From positions 3,243 to 67,242 of the forward strand of contig PAZH01000022.1 of assembly GCA_002716125.1 (NCBI GenBank): 64,000 nt of DNA. Direction: 5' to 3'. The notes beneath the pieces are model-generated. The model was not told the origin of the DNA, made no database searches, and was given only the letters and a program-made list of their open reading frames with translations. The DNA is from Rhodospirillaceae bacterium. GTDB lineage: Bacteria; Pseudomonadota; Alphaproteobacteria; UBA8366. Both the position numbers and the translations under genes were made by a program. Shown one piece after another: positions 34,953 through 43,821 of the stretch (positions are counted from its first letter, which is position 1; each line of letters begins with the position of its first letter).

Positions 34953-36398
34953 TCAATCTGAAGTGGGCAAAGTCGAAAACACCATAGGGGCTAATTCGTC
35001 TGCATTTCGACCGGCCCAATCCCGATCCGGAACCTGTTCGAGTGATCGATGTTGCGCTTCTTCCAACGCCAGTGATGCCGCATCGAGGTCGATATTGAGC
35101 GGCGTACCGTTTTCGACAACGAGTTCCCCTCCGACATATACGTCTCGAATCGCCCGGTCGGCTGCAACGTAGATCAAACTGCGTAATGGCTCGCGAACCG
35201 GCATCATCGACGGGTGGCGGAGGTCGACCAATACAAGGTCGGCTTTCGCGCCCTTCGACACGCGGCCGATATCGTCCCGCCTTAGCGCTTTCGCGCCGCC
35301 GATCGTCGCGGCATTAAAGATATCTGCGGTCTCGAGGTCATCGACCGTGCCGGCAATCGTTCGGGCATGGTTCGCGGCGCTGCGCATTTCCTCGAGATAA
35401 TTGTGCGGATACGTGTCAGTCCCGATGCCCATGTTCACGCCGGCGCGAACATAGTCGCCGAATGTTCTGAGCGTGATGCCTCGCCTTAGGAAGACGGTTG
35501 GGCAATGGGCGACCGTCGCACCGACATCGGCCAAAAGGCCGAGGTCCTCTCGTGTTGTCCAATGCAGCCATGGATGGTGATCAAGGAATATGCCGTGACC
35601 GATGATCGAATGGTCGCCGAGAGCGCCGATCTCGTGCAACCAGCGGATCGGTGTCTTACCGTGCCGTCGGATCATTTCGTGGAACTCGGTCACGCTTTGC
35701 GCGGCATGGATCTGGAAAGGTAGGTTTCGGCCCTTCGCATGGTCGTAGGCTTGTTCGATCAATTCGGCACTGCAAGTATCGACTTGCGCCGGACAGACCA
35801 TGCCGGAAAGACGGCCTGATGGATGTTGGTTCGCGAGGTCGATTTGCCGTCTCGCTTCGGCAAACGCCTCCTGACCGGCGCCTTCATCCCAATCGTATTC
35901 CAGGGAGTGCCCATCGCGGGTAAACCATCTTGCGTCGCGGAACATCGGCGCGGCGACGGTACGAATGCCGCTCTCCGCCAATGTGTCGAGCCAACCGTCG
36001 AAGGGAATCGATAGGTCCGCGACCGTGGTCACGCCGCTCATCAGGAGTTCCGCCATCGCAACGCGCATGGCCGCCATATTGCCGTCGCGGTCGTTGACGA
36101 AGACGGTTAGGAACTCGTAGAGCGAGCTGTGCCAAAACCCCGGACTGCGGGTCTCGTCGGTGAGGCCTTTGCGCAGTGGCTCGCTCGTTGGATGGGTGTG
36201 GATATTGACCAGACCCGGCATCACCATGAGATGCCGCCCGTCTATCTCGGTGCTCGCCTCGCCTTCGTAACGGTCGCCGACGGAGAGGATTCCCTGCTCG
36301 TCGAACGCGACATCGGCATCTCGTAAATACGTATGCGATTGGCTCCCCTCGTCCCAAGCGACGACCCAATCGGCACGGCGGACAACGGTCGTCGTCAT
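34953..36398 (-). CDS. Amidohydrolase family protein, copy A
   Basis: 481 residues from MTTTVVRRADWVVAWDEGSQ; the ATG overlaps the stop of the esterase gene as ATGA. Subtype III amidohydrolase features: the metal-binding HIHTHP-like motif in VMPGLVNIHTHPTSE, a His in FQIHAAQS, another in GHGIFLDHHPW, and the catalytic Asp in GIGTDTYPHN. Relatives deaminate or dechlorinate N-heterocycles or act on guanine/cytosine-like rings. It is clearly paralogous to the gene at 60290-61738 over its whole length. Third gene of an MFS-esterase-amidohydrolase operon. Confidence 0.92.
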   Translation of the reverse strand: MTTTVVRRADWVVAWDEGSQSHTYLRDADVAFDEQGILSVGDRYEGEASTEIDGRHLMVMPGLVNIHTHPTSEPLRKGLTDETRSPGFWHSSLYEFLTVFVNDRDGNMAAMRVAMAELLMSGVTTVADLSIPFDGWLDTLAESGIRTVAAPMFRDARWFTRDGHSLEYDWDEGAGQEAFAEARRQIDLANQHPSGRLSGMVCPAQVDTCSAELIEQAYDHAKGRNLPFQIHAAQSVTEFHEMIRRHGKTPIRWLHEIGALGDHSIIGHGIFLDHHPWLHWTTREDLGLLADVGATVAHCPTVFLRRGITLRTFGDYVRAGVNMGIGTDTYPHNYLEEMRSAANHARTIAGTVDDLETADIFNAATIGGAKALRRDDIGRVSKGAKADLVLVDLRHPSMMPVREPLRSLIYVAADRAIRDVYVGGELVVENGTPLNIDLDAASLALEEAQHRSLEQVPDRDWAGRNADELAPMVFSTLPTSD

Positions 36399-37342
36399 TG
36401 CAAATGGCCGCGCAGCCAATCGGCGATTTTCGCATACTCCGCCGCGCCGCCCGGTCCGAGCAAACGTGCCCGCAAAAACCCGTGGATCATGTTCTCTGCA
36501 CAGTGATAGACCACGTCGTTTTCGGCGGCGCGCAGCTTATCGGCGTAGATCTCGCCGTCGTCGCGAATGGGGTCGTGTTGCGCCGTGTGGACATAAGCCG
36601 GCGGCAGGTTCGAGAAGTCGTCGGCGATTACCGGGCGCGCATATGGGTTCGCCATCTCGCTATCCGGGATGTACATCACGCGGTACTTCTCGGTGGCGGC
36701 TGTCGTCAGACCCGGCGCGTTGGCATTCTCCTCGTAGGAACCGCCGGACTGCTCGAGGCCCGTCCCCGGATAGATGAGCGACTGGGCGACGATCTTCGGA
36801 CCGCCGCGGTCGCGGGATGCAAGGCACGCCGCCGCGGACAGGTTGCCGCCGGCGCTGTCTCCGCAAACCGCGATACGGCCAGGGTCGATGCCGAAGGCGG
36901 TGGCGTTCTCGGCGACATAGCAGAGCGTGCCGTAGACGTCGTCAAAGGCGGCGGGAAAGGGGTGCTCGGGCGCAAGGCGGTAGTCGACGCTGACAACAAC
37001 GGAATTGGTGTCCTGCGCGACACCCCAGGCGAATGTATCGGAGCTGTCCAGATCGCCCTTCATGAAACCACCGCCATGCGAGTAGATGACGCAGGATGCG
37101 TTTTCATTGGCACCGGCCGGCGTGTAGACGCGGACGGTAACGGCGCCGTGCGGCAGCGGTAAGTCGCGATCTTCGACCTTCATGTCGTCCGGGTGCGGTT
37201 GTGACAGTGCCTGGCTATAGGCCGTCCAGGCCGTCCGTTGCTCGGCGATGGTTTCCGCCGGCCCCGCATTGGCACGTGCGTCGAGCATTGCTTTCATATC
37301 GGGGTGGAGCGTCTTTCCATTGACGATCAGTCCGTCGTTCAT
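36395..37342 (-). CDS. Alpha/beta hydrolase, hormone-sensitive-lipase family
   Basis: 315 residues from MNDGLIVNGKTLHPDMK. HSL-family markers: the oxyanion motif HGGGF near residue 97, the nucleophile GDSAGGN near residue 168, and late Asp and His (QHDPIRDDG; NMIHGFL). These cytosolic esterases act on small acyl esters. Start at 37342 overlaps the MFS stop by ATGA and its own stop overlaps the amidohydrolase start by ATGA, so all three genes are translationally coupled, suggesting uptake or export plus two hydrolytic steps on one compound class. Confidence 0.92.
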   Translation of the reverse strand: MNDGLIVNGKTLHPDMKAMLDARANAGPAETIAEQRTAWTAYSQALSQPHPDDMKVEDRDLPLPHGAVTVRVYTPAGANENASCVIYSHGGGFMKGDLDSSDTFAWGVAQDTNSVVVSVDYRLAPEHPFPAAFDDVYGTLCYVAENATAFGIDPGRIAVCGDSAGGNLSAAACLASRDRGGPKIVAQSLIYPGTGLEQSGGSYEENANAPGLTTAATEKYRVMYIPDSEMANPYARPVIADDFSNLPPAYVHTAQHDPIRDDGEIYADKLRAAENDVVYHCAENMIHGFLRARLLGPGGAAEYAKIADWLRGHLQ

Positions 37343-38748
37343 GTTTCCGTTCCTTCGGTTTGGCGCCCGAACCAAATGGACGGTCGCACGCAAGTCACAA
37401 AGAGAAACACCAATAGACATGTGCCGACCGCAATAAACGTCGACTGAAAAGCGGCTAAAAAGCTGGCATTCGTATTCATTCCGCTCGCCGCATGGTGGGT
37501 CGAGAATGCGGAGAATGCCCAGGTCAAAAACGATGCCGAACACACGACACCGATCGTCCGGGTGAGTAGTGCCAAGCTGCCGGCAACGCCGCGTTCGCTG
37601 ACCGGCAGGGTGCCGGTAACCGTGCTCATATAGGAGACCTGAAACAAACCAATTCCCAGACCCGAGAGGATGAGCGGCGCGGACATCGCCCAGATGCGGG
37701 GTGTGTCATCCCAAAGACCGACAAAGATCGACGAGAGCCCGACCAATGCGATCCCCGCGAACGCCATTCGATTTGCCGCGAACCGGCCGATGAGCCAGCC
37801 GCCGGCCGGTGACGCCAGCATCGTCGCGATGGCTGAGAGTGCGAGAACAAACCCACCGAGACCGACCGAAAACCCGGAAACTTCGGAGAGGTAGTACGGC
37901 ACCAGAAGAAGAATGGCGAACCCGGTGAGGTTGACCGCAATGCCCGCGAGATTAAAGACGGCAAAGGGCACATCGCGGAAGATTCGCATGCGGATCACGG
38001 GCGAATTTTGATTTCGCGACCGCCGCATATAAAGCCATGCCGCGCTCCCGGTCAGCACAACCAAGATTGCGAAAAGGAGCGGTGTCTCTCCGGCGTGCTG
38101 TAGTTGGGTCACGGTCAGCAGGAGTGCCGAAACGGCGATGGCGAGGAGGGCCGCGCCGAACGTATCGAAGGGTTCCGCGTCTCGTTGCCGGGAAGGTTTG
38201 GGTAGGATGAAGACGAAGAGGAGTGCGAGCACAGAGATGGGCACCCGGAACCAAAAGACTGCCGGCCAATCCCAAACCGCGACCATCATGCCGCCGATCG
38301 ATGGTCCCAGAACCCCACCGATGCCGAACATCATCAGGTAGATACCGAGGACACGGCTTCGGTATTGCTCGGGAAAGAGCGACGTCGCGATAGCCGGTCC
38401 GCAACTCAAAACAAGGCTGGCGCTGATGCCTTGGGCGACGCGGAACGCGAGGAGCCAGCCGAACTCGGTCGCCGTGGCGCAAAGGACGAACGTGATGGCG
38501 CTGACGAGAAGACCTGCCGTGAAAATAAGTCGATGACCGAACAGGTCGCCGAGTTTTCCGAAAACAAGCATCAGGCTGCTATAGGTCAGAACATAACTTA
38601 CGATGACCCAACGGATATCTTCGAGCGGCACGCCGAAGGCCCCTGTTATGTAGGGGAATGCGATGTTAACCGAGCTGTCGAGCGGGCCGACCAAAGTGCC
38701 AAGGCCAAGCACCAAAAGCCCGAGATAGCTGCGCGCGGTAATCGGCAT
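37339..38748 (-). CDS. MFS transporter, DHA2 type
   Basis: 469 residues if started at MPITARSYLGLLVLG; the frame stays open to 39033 but the extra part would overlap the divergent SDR gene and is not membrane-like. About 14 hydrophobic helices; the motif LDSSVNIAFPYITGAFG after helix 1 and GKLGDLFGHR (motif A) are typical of DHA2. The start lacks a good Shine-Dalgarno sequence, so it is the least certain start in this operon. It heads the coupled transporter-esterase-amidohydrolase operon. Confidence 0.85.
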   Translation of the reverse strand: MPITARSYLGLLVLGLGTLVGPLDSSVNIAFPYITGAFGVPLEDIRWVIVSYVLTYSSLMLVFGKLGDLFGHRLIFTAGLLVSAITFVLCATATEFGWLLAFRVAQGISASLVLSCGPAIATSLFPEQYRSRVLGIYLMMFGIGGVLGPSIGGMMVAVWDWPAVFWFRVPISVLALLFVFILPKPSRQRDAEPFDTFGAALLAIAVSALLLTVTQLQHAGETPLLFAILVVLTGSAAWLYMRRSRNQNSPVIRMRIFRDVPFAVFNLAGIAVNLTGFAILLLVPYYLSEVSGFSVGLGGFVLALSAIATMLASPAGGWLIGRFAANRMAFAGIALVGLSSIFVGLWDDTPRIWAMSAPLILSGLGIGLFQVSYMSTVTGTLPVSERGVAGSLALLTRTIGVVCSASFLTWAFSAFSTHHAASGMNTNASFLAAFQSTFIAVGTCLLVFLFVTCVRPSIWFGRQTEGTET

Positions 38749-38923
38749 TGGGAATCCGATGATAAGGCGAGATGCGAATTCGCCGGTGAGTGTATCGAAG
38801 CAATCGATATAACGCGAACCCGGCGTCGTGGAATGCTGATCGGCGAAATTTGCAGGAAAGCTTGACCCGGGCGATGGTCCGTCGAGATCAATGATGGAGT
38901 ATGGATTTCGAAAGGGAGACGTC

Positions 38924-39655
38924 ATGGCGGCGCAATTCGACCTGACGGGACAAAGAATCGCGATCACGGGTGCGGGGGGAGGCATTGGCTCCGCAACGGC
39001 CAGGTTGGTGGCGGAAATGGGCGCCGATGTCATGCTGTCGGATATCGACGCGCCGCAGCCTTTGGCGGACTACATCGCCTCGAAAGGTCGTGAGGCGGCA
39101 GCGGCGGCGTTAGATGTGACAGATCGGAAAGCGGTTGAGGACTGGGCGGCGCAATGCGGTGCGGTTACGAGTTTGATCGACTGCGCCGCAATTTGTCCGT
39201 TCGACGACTGGGAGGAAGACGATTGGGATGCGGTGGCTGCAAAGGTCTTTAACGTTAATCTTCATGGCCCGTTGAATCTTACCCGCGTTTTCATGAATGG
39301 CATGATCGAACGTGGCAACGGCGGTCGGATCGCTCTCGTGGGTTCAATTGCGGGCCGGATGGGCGGCACCGCGGCGGCGCCGCATTACGTTATGGCAAAG
39401 GGCGGTATCCATAGTTTCGTGCGCTGGATATCCAGGCGTGGGGCCCCCCATAACATTCTTGTTAATGCTGTTGCACCGGCACCTGTGGCGACACCGATGA
39501 CGCAGAGTCAGTCGTTCGGCCACATATCTTTTCCAATGGAACGTATCGCTGAAGCCGAAGAAATTGCAGGCCCCTTGGCCTTTCTTGTATCCCCCGCGGC
39601 AAGCTACATTGCCGGCGCGGTACTCGACGTCAACGGCGCAATGCATTTCAGTTAA
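38924..39655 (+). CDS. SDR family NAD(P)-dependent oxidoreductase
   Basis: 243 residues from MAAQFDLTGQRIAITGAGGGIG; GGGAGAC precedes this ATG, and an ATG 11 codons earlier is less likely. The cofactor motif TGAGGGIG is at residues 15-22. Catalytic Tyr and Lys are in HYVMAKGG, with the Ser in VGSIAGR. It is a classical short-chain dehydrogenase acting on an alcohol or ketone. Divergent from the MFS operon with about 175 bp between, and 24 bp upstream of a methyltransferase gene with which it is probably transcribed. Confidence 0.92.
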   Translation: MAAQFDLTGQRIAITGAGGGIGSATARLVAEMGADVMLSDIDAPQPLADYIASKGREAAAAALDVTDRKAVEDWAAQCGAVTSLIDCAAICPFDDWEEDDWDAVAAKVFNVNLHGPLNLTRVFMNGMIERGNGGRIALVGSIAGRMGGTAAAPHYVMAKGGIHSFVRWISRRGAPHNILVNAVAPAPVATPMTQSQSFGHISFPMERIAEAEEIAGPLAFLVSPAASYIAGAVLDVNGAMHFS

Positions 39656-39679
39656 CCTCTGACAGGAGATTGAGGAAGT

Positions 39680-40339
39680 ATGGACGATCCGATCGGCAGC
39701 CATCCCACGCGGGGCGAGCAACTGGATATCTTGGCGAGCATTGTCGCCGACAATGCAGCACCGGAAGACCGCATTCTCGATTTTGGATGCGGTACCGGCT
39801 ACGTCGCCAAACTTATTTTCGATAAGCGCAGTGATCTCCGCTTCACCGGGGTGGACCTTAAACCGGAATCGCTGGAGGCCGCCGTGGAGAACTTGGCACC
39901 TCATGGGGACCGGTTCGACGGTTTTGCCGGCAATTTGGAATCGCTCGACGAGATCGGTATTCCGGATGGGCCGTATCGCTTTGCGATGACGGCGCTCACA
40001 TTTCACGATTTGCCCGATGATGCAAAACAAGGCGTTATTTCTTTCGCCGCAGATCGGTTAACGCCGGATGGATACTTCCTGCTATACGACCGGCTCCGGT
40101 TGACGGAAGCGGGCACGTTTCCGCTGCAGAGGAGTATTTGGGCGCGGATCGAGCGGGAGTTCGGCCGCGGCATGCGAACGGCGGAGGATTTCGATCAATA
40201 CGAGGCCGATATCGCGCCCAACAATCGGCCGGGCCGCTTAAGCGACTACGCCAAATGGTTCGCCGATGCCGGCTTGGTTATGCAAATACTACATCTACAT
40301 GGTAATGTAGCCCTAATTGGCGGCGTAAAATCGGGCTAA
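39680..40339 (+). CDS. Class I SAM-dependent methyltransferase
   Basis: 219 residues. SAM-binding motif I is ILDFGCGTGYVAKLI near residues 33-47; an acidic end of strand 2 (FTGVDLKPESLE) and a motif-II-like region (RFAMTALTFHDLPDD) follow. The fold is that of UbiE/COQ5-like small-molecule methyltransferases. AGGAGATTGAGG lies before the ATG. It follows the SDR gene by 24 bp and precedes the interrupted acyl-CoA-dehydrogenase-like gene by 23 bp, so the three likely form one unit. The substrate is unknown. Confidence 0.9.
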   Translation: MDDPIGSHPTRGEQLDILASIVADNAAPEDRILDFGCGTGYVAKLIFDKRSDLRFTGVDLKPESLEAAVENLAPHGDRFDGFAGNLESLDEIGIPDGPYRFAMTALTFHDLPDDAKQGVISFAADRLTPDGYFLLYDRLRLTEAGTFPLQRSIWARIEREFGRGMRTAEDFDQYEADIAPNNRPGRLSDYAKWFADAGLVMQILHLHGNVALIGGVKSG

Positions 40340-40362
40340 CGCCCGGCAAGAAAGGAAACGGC

Positions 40363-41556
40363 ATGCCTGACTCAGCTGTGGATGTTGCGGGCACCCCGAC
40401 AACCGAGGAAATGCTCAAGCGGATCGAGGATTTAGGTCCGTTTATCGAGGAATGCGCCGACGATTCGGAGCAAGAAGGGCATCTTACCGCGCGCCTCGTC
40501 GACGCGCTCCACGAAGCGCAGCTTTTTCGGATGCTTTTGCCGAAGCCGTACAACGGACTCGAGGTTACGCCGCCCACGTTCATGTAATCGATCGAAGCGA
40601 TGGCGCGTCACGACGCGAGCACGGCGTGGTGCCTCTGTCAGCAAAACGGTTGCTCGATGTCGGCGGCCATCGCTCGCCCGGACGTCGCGTCGCTGATCTG
40701 GGGCGACGATCCTCGCGGTGCGCTGGCATGGGGGCCTGGCAAAGCCACAGCGGTCCCGGTCGAGGGCGGTTATAGTGTGACTTGCGACCTCTCGTTCTGT
40801 AGCGGCATGCATAACTCCACCTGGCTCGGCGCACATTGCGTGGTTTTGGAAGACGGCGAACCGCAGAAAGATGCGAACGGTAAGATCAAACTGCGCACGA
40901 TGCTGATCCCCAAATCCGAAATCGAGATCAACTATATCTGGGATGTCATCGGGCTTCGCGCGACGGGCAGCGATGGCTATACGTTGAAAGACCACTTCGT
41001 GCCGGCCGAGAACTCCGTCCTACGCGATCGGGACGAGGAACTCACCTATCGCACGCCGCTCTACTTGTTCCGCCAGACCAATCTCTATGCGTGCGGCTTT
41101 TCCGGCGTTGCGATGGGCGTCGCCCGCAGCATGCTGGAAGCCTTCAAGAAACTCAGCGTCGACAAACGCCCGCGCCTCGCGAAGACGGTTCTGAAAGAGA
41201 ATACGGTGGTGCAGCACGAGGTCGCCCTGGCGGAGGCAAAGCTCAATGCCGCGCGGCGATTCCTGATCACTGAACTCGAAGATATCTGGGCGACAGTGCT
41301 GGAGACGGAGACGTTGACGGTCGATCAACGGATGCGCATTCGCTTGGCGACGACCCACGGCATTCACGAAGCGAAAGAAGTCGCCGACCTGGTATACGAC
41401 GCGGCGGGGGCTTCTGCGGTCTTCCATTCAAGCCCCTTCGAGCGCCGCTATCGCGATATCCGCACGGTCACCCAGCAAATGCAGGGCCGCCGGGCGCATT
41501 ATCACACGGTCGGGAATTATTTACTGGGCGGCGAGCCGGACCTGTCGTCGGTTTGA
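40363..41556 (+). pseudogene. Acyl-CoA dehydrogenase-like flavin monooxygenase, interrupted by TAA
   Basis: One frame of 398 codons with an in-frame TAA at 40585-40587, right after PPTFM; translation resumes as SIEAMARHDASTAWCLCQQNG. Homologues have a sense codon here in the continuous F-x-x-x-I-E-x-[LM]-A-R helix. The protein resembles the acyl-CoA-dehydrogenase-fold group that includes p-hydroxyphenylacetate hydroxylase oxygenase and pigment-production hydroxylases. Everything else, including the C-terminal helical bundle, is intact. The ATG at 40600 would lack the N-terminal domain. A CAA or GAA codon to TAA change, or a sequence error, explains it. Confidence 0.82.
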
Positions 41557-41690
41557 GCCTCACGAAAGTTCCCTTATCCCATGCCGATTTCACAGGGAAC
41601 CGGTCACTGGCGGGTTCTCGGACATGTTTGAGCTAGACGATGCCCGATCGCCGTGAACGAAAACTTCGACCTGGCAGGTGTCGCTGACGT

Positions 41691-43697
41691 TCATTTGCCG
41701 GGCGCCACGTTGTCCAAGGCCCAATATCGAGGGTCCCAATATTGCCAAGCGCGGGCCCATGCGAGTGAGCCATCGCGTTTCGTGTAGTTGCAAACGCGGG
41801 TTTCATCGGGGGACCGATTCTTCAAGCTCTCGTCGATCCTCAGTTGAGGCGACAGCGTCGGAGGTTTGTCCTTTTCGGCGGGTGGGAAGTGCTGACGGAA
41901 TCCGCCGTGTTCTCGCGGTGAAGCGCAAGAAAGGCCGAAACGTTTGAACCTTGTGCGTTTGAGTGTGGCGGGATCAAAATCGTCATATGCCAAGACGACG
42001 TTTTTCCACTTCCCCATTGTTCGGTCGGCGAAAACGGGTGGCGTCGTGAACAGGTCGTCGATCCATTCTAGAAGGCTTCCGCGTGGTGCGGCCCTATAAA
42101 GGTTTGTCTCTGTTTCGTCGGCGATGGGATGGAGCGTTAAATTGTAGAAACGTAAATGGTCGACGGGCGCAGACAGATCGAGCCGCCTCAAGGCTGGAAG
42201 ACAGTCTTGCGGGTTCGTTTCGCAAGTGACCCGATGCCGCAGCAGCGGCTCCCACATAAGGCGGAAATCCCGGATGCTGTTGGCCGCGGCCATAAACACG
42301 ATGTTGTGGTAGGGGAGATAGGGAAAATGGAACAAAATCTCGTTCGTAACGATCGCCCCCATGCTATGCCCGACGATGGTGATCCGGGGCGGTTTGACGC
42401 CCGTCGTCTCCGCACAACTGGCGGAACTCGTAAGCTGCGCATTTCGCGTTTTGGTGCCGCACATTTTGTTCTGTAGCATCGAGAAAAATCGATAAAGAAT
42501 TCCATGATTGATGTCATTCTGCGGCTGCGAGTCATTGGTTTTGCTGCCGAGCGCCTCTGTTTTTCTGCGAATTCGTTCTCCTTTGTTGTACCGCAGAAAG
42601 TCATCGATTTTTTCGCTTTGGAAGAGGCTGTGCGGGCGGCGAAACGTGAACCGTGTCCGTGCAAGCATGCTGTTCCATGCCTGGAGTCCGACAGGTTCAA
42701 GGACCGGCACTGTGAGCATGCGCGCAGGTAGCGTCGCTTGGAAAAGAGCCGTCGATCCAAAGGTCAGATCTTGCTCGATATCGCGGCCGCAAAGGAAATT
42801 CGCGTCATTTGCAGTCTTGCAGATCTCGTCGAAAGGATCGGCTTTTCCTTCCGCCCGCTCACGGACGTTTGTTTCGGCGTCGTCGTACCGGGCGCCTGAA
42901 TTTATATAGGCGCGAGGGGCCCCGGTCACACTGGTGGCCAGATCGGAAAATATATCGAGAAACCCGGTTAAACTATTGAAATCATTATCATAAGCCCCTT
43001 GGTCGTAGCGATAGATGCGGTCGAAGTATGTGTCGGGACCGCCCGAAGGCCAGCTGATAAAAAGCGAATGATAACGTTCCATGTCCTCTAAGCGACGGGT
43101 CCATTCGGGTGCTTCGTCGGTGAATAAATCCGGTTTAAAATTTTCAATATGTCCGATGTCGCGCACGGACTTGCCGATGGACCTCTCGTATTCGTTCAAG
43201 CCGCCATGGATAAAAATAAACAAGTGCTTGGGCGTGTCCCCCGAATGCCCGTCGTAGAGAGCCGAGATGATTTGATTGATATGTTCATCGGCAAGCTTGT
43301 TGTTTTTGACAATCCGAGCGACACAGTCTTCGAATTTTCCGCACGGACCCTCGGCACGAAGCTGCTCCCATTCATCGAAACCGAACTATTTGACCGAATT
43401 TTCATCATCGCACCCCTCGGCTCTTAACGTCAGCGGGGCGTATTCGCCGCGTGTCCCCATTGCGAGTATTCGTGTTTTTGCAAGGCCAAGATATTTTCCG
43501 ACTTGATCGCAGGTGCTCATGTTTTTCTCTGGCGCCGAGGATCTGTCGACCAGCATGTTTCTCGGGATTTCGACGACGGGACTTCTGCCGAGAAGTTTGT
43601 CGGTTGAGGTTCCGCACCCGGCGAGCCATAGTGCTATTGAAATGACGAAAATGCGGATACTGGAGGCGAAGTGAGAAGATTTCTCTGACATGTTCAT
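41691..43697 (-). pseudogene. Lipoprotein-like serine hydrolase, interrupted by amber TAG
   Basis: A single frame of 668 codons with one in-frame TAG at 43386-43388. Before it: a signal with lipobox WLAGCGTST. After it the frame reads on as FGFDEWEQLRAEGPCGKFED and on to HLFIFIHGGLNEYERS, GHSMGAIVTNEIL (catalytic Ser elbow) and a C-terminal region ending at 41691. The coding pattern across the TAG is continuous, so this is one gene, not two. The GC content is lower than that of its neighbours and AT-rich DNA flanks its start, suggesting transfer. The start at 43697 or 43691 cannot be separated. Confidence 0.78.
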
Positions 43698-43821
43698 TCA
43701 ACTCATGATGTATGTTATTTAATTATATTCTTTTTTAATGAAGTCATCCCTTGAACACCGGCTCAGCGTGAAAATTGGGGGTTTCGTCTGAGCGCGAATC
43801 GCGTATGTTCGATTCGCGCTC

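Noticed and set aside
43196-43408. A separate small gene in this interval on either strand
   Set aside because: It overlaps the frame that continues the lipoprotein hydrolase across the TAG, and the alternative frames lack coding character.
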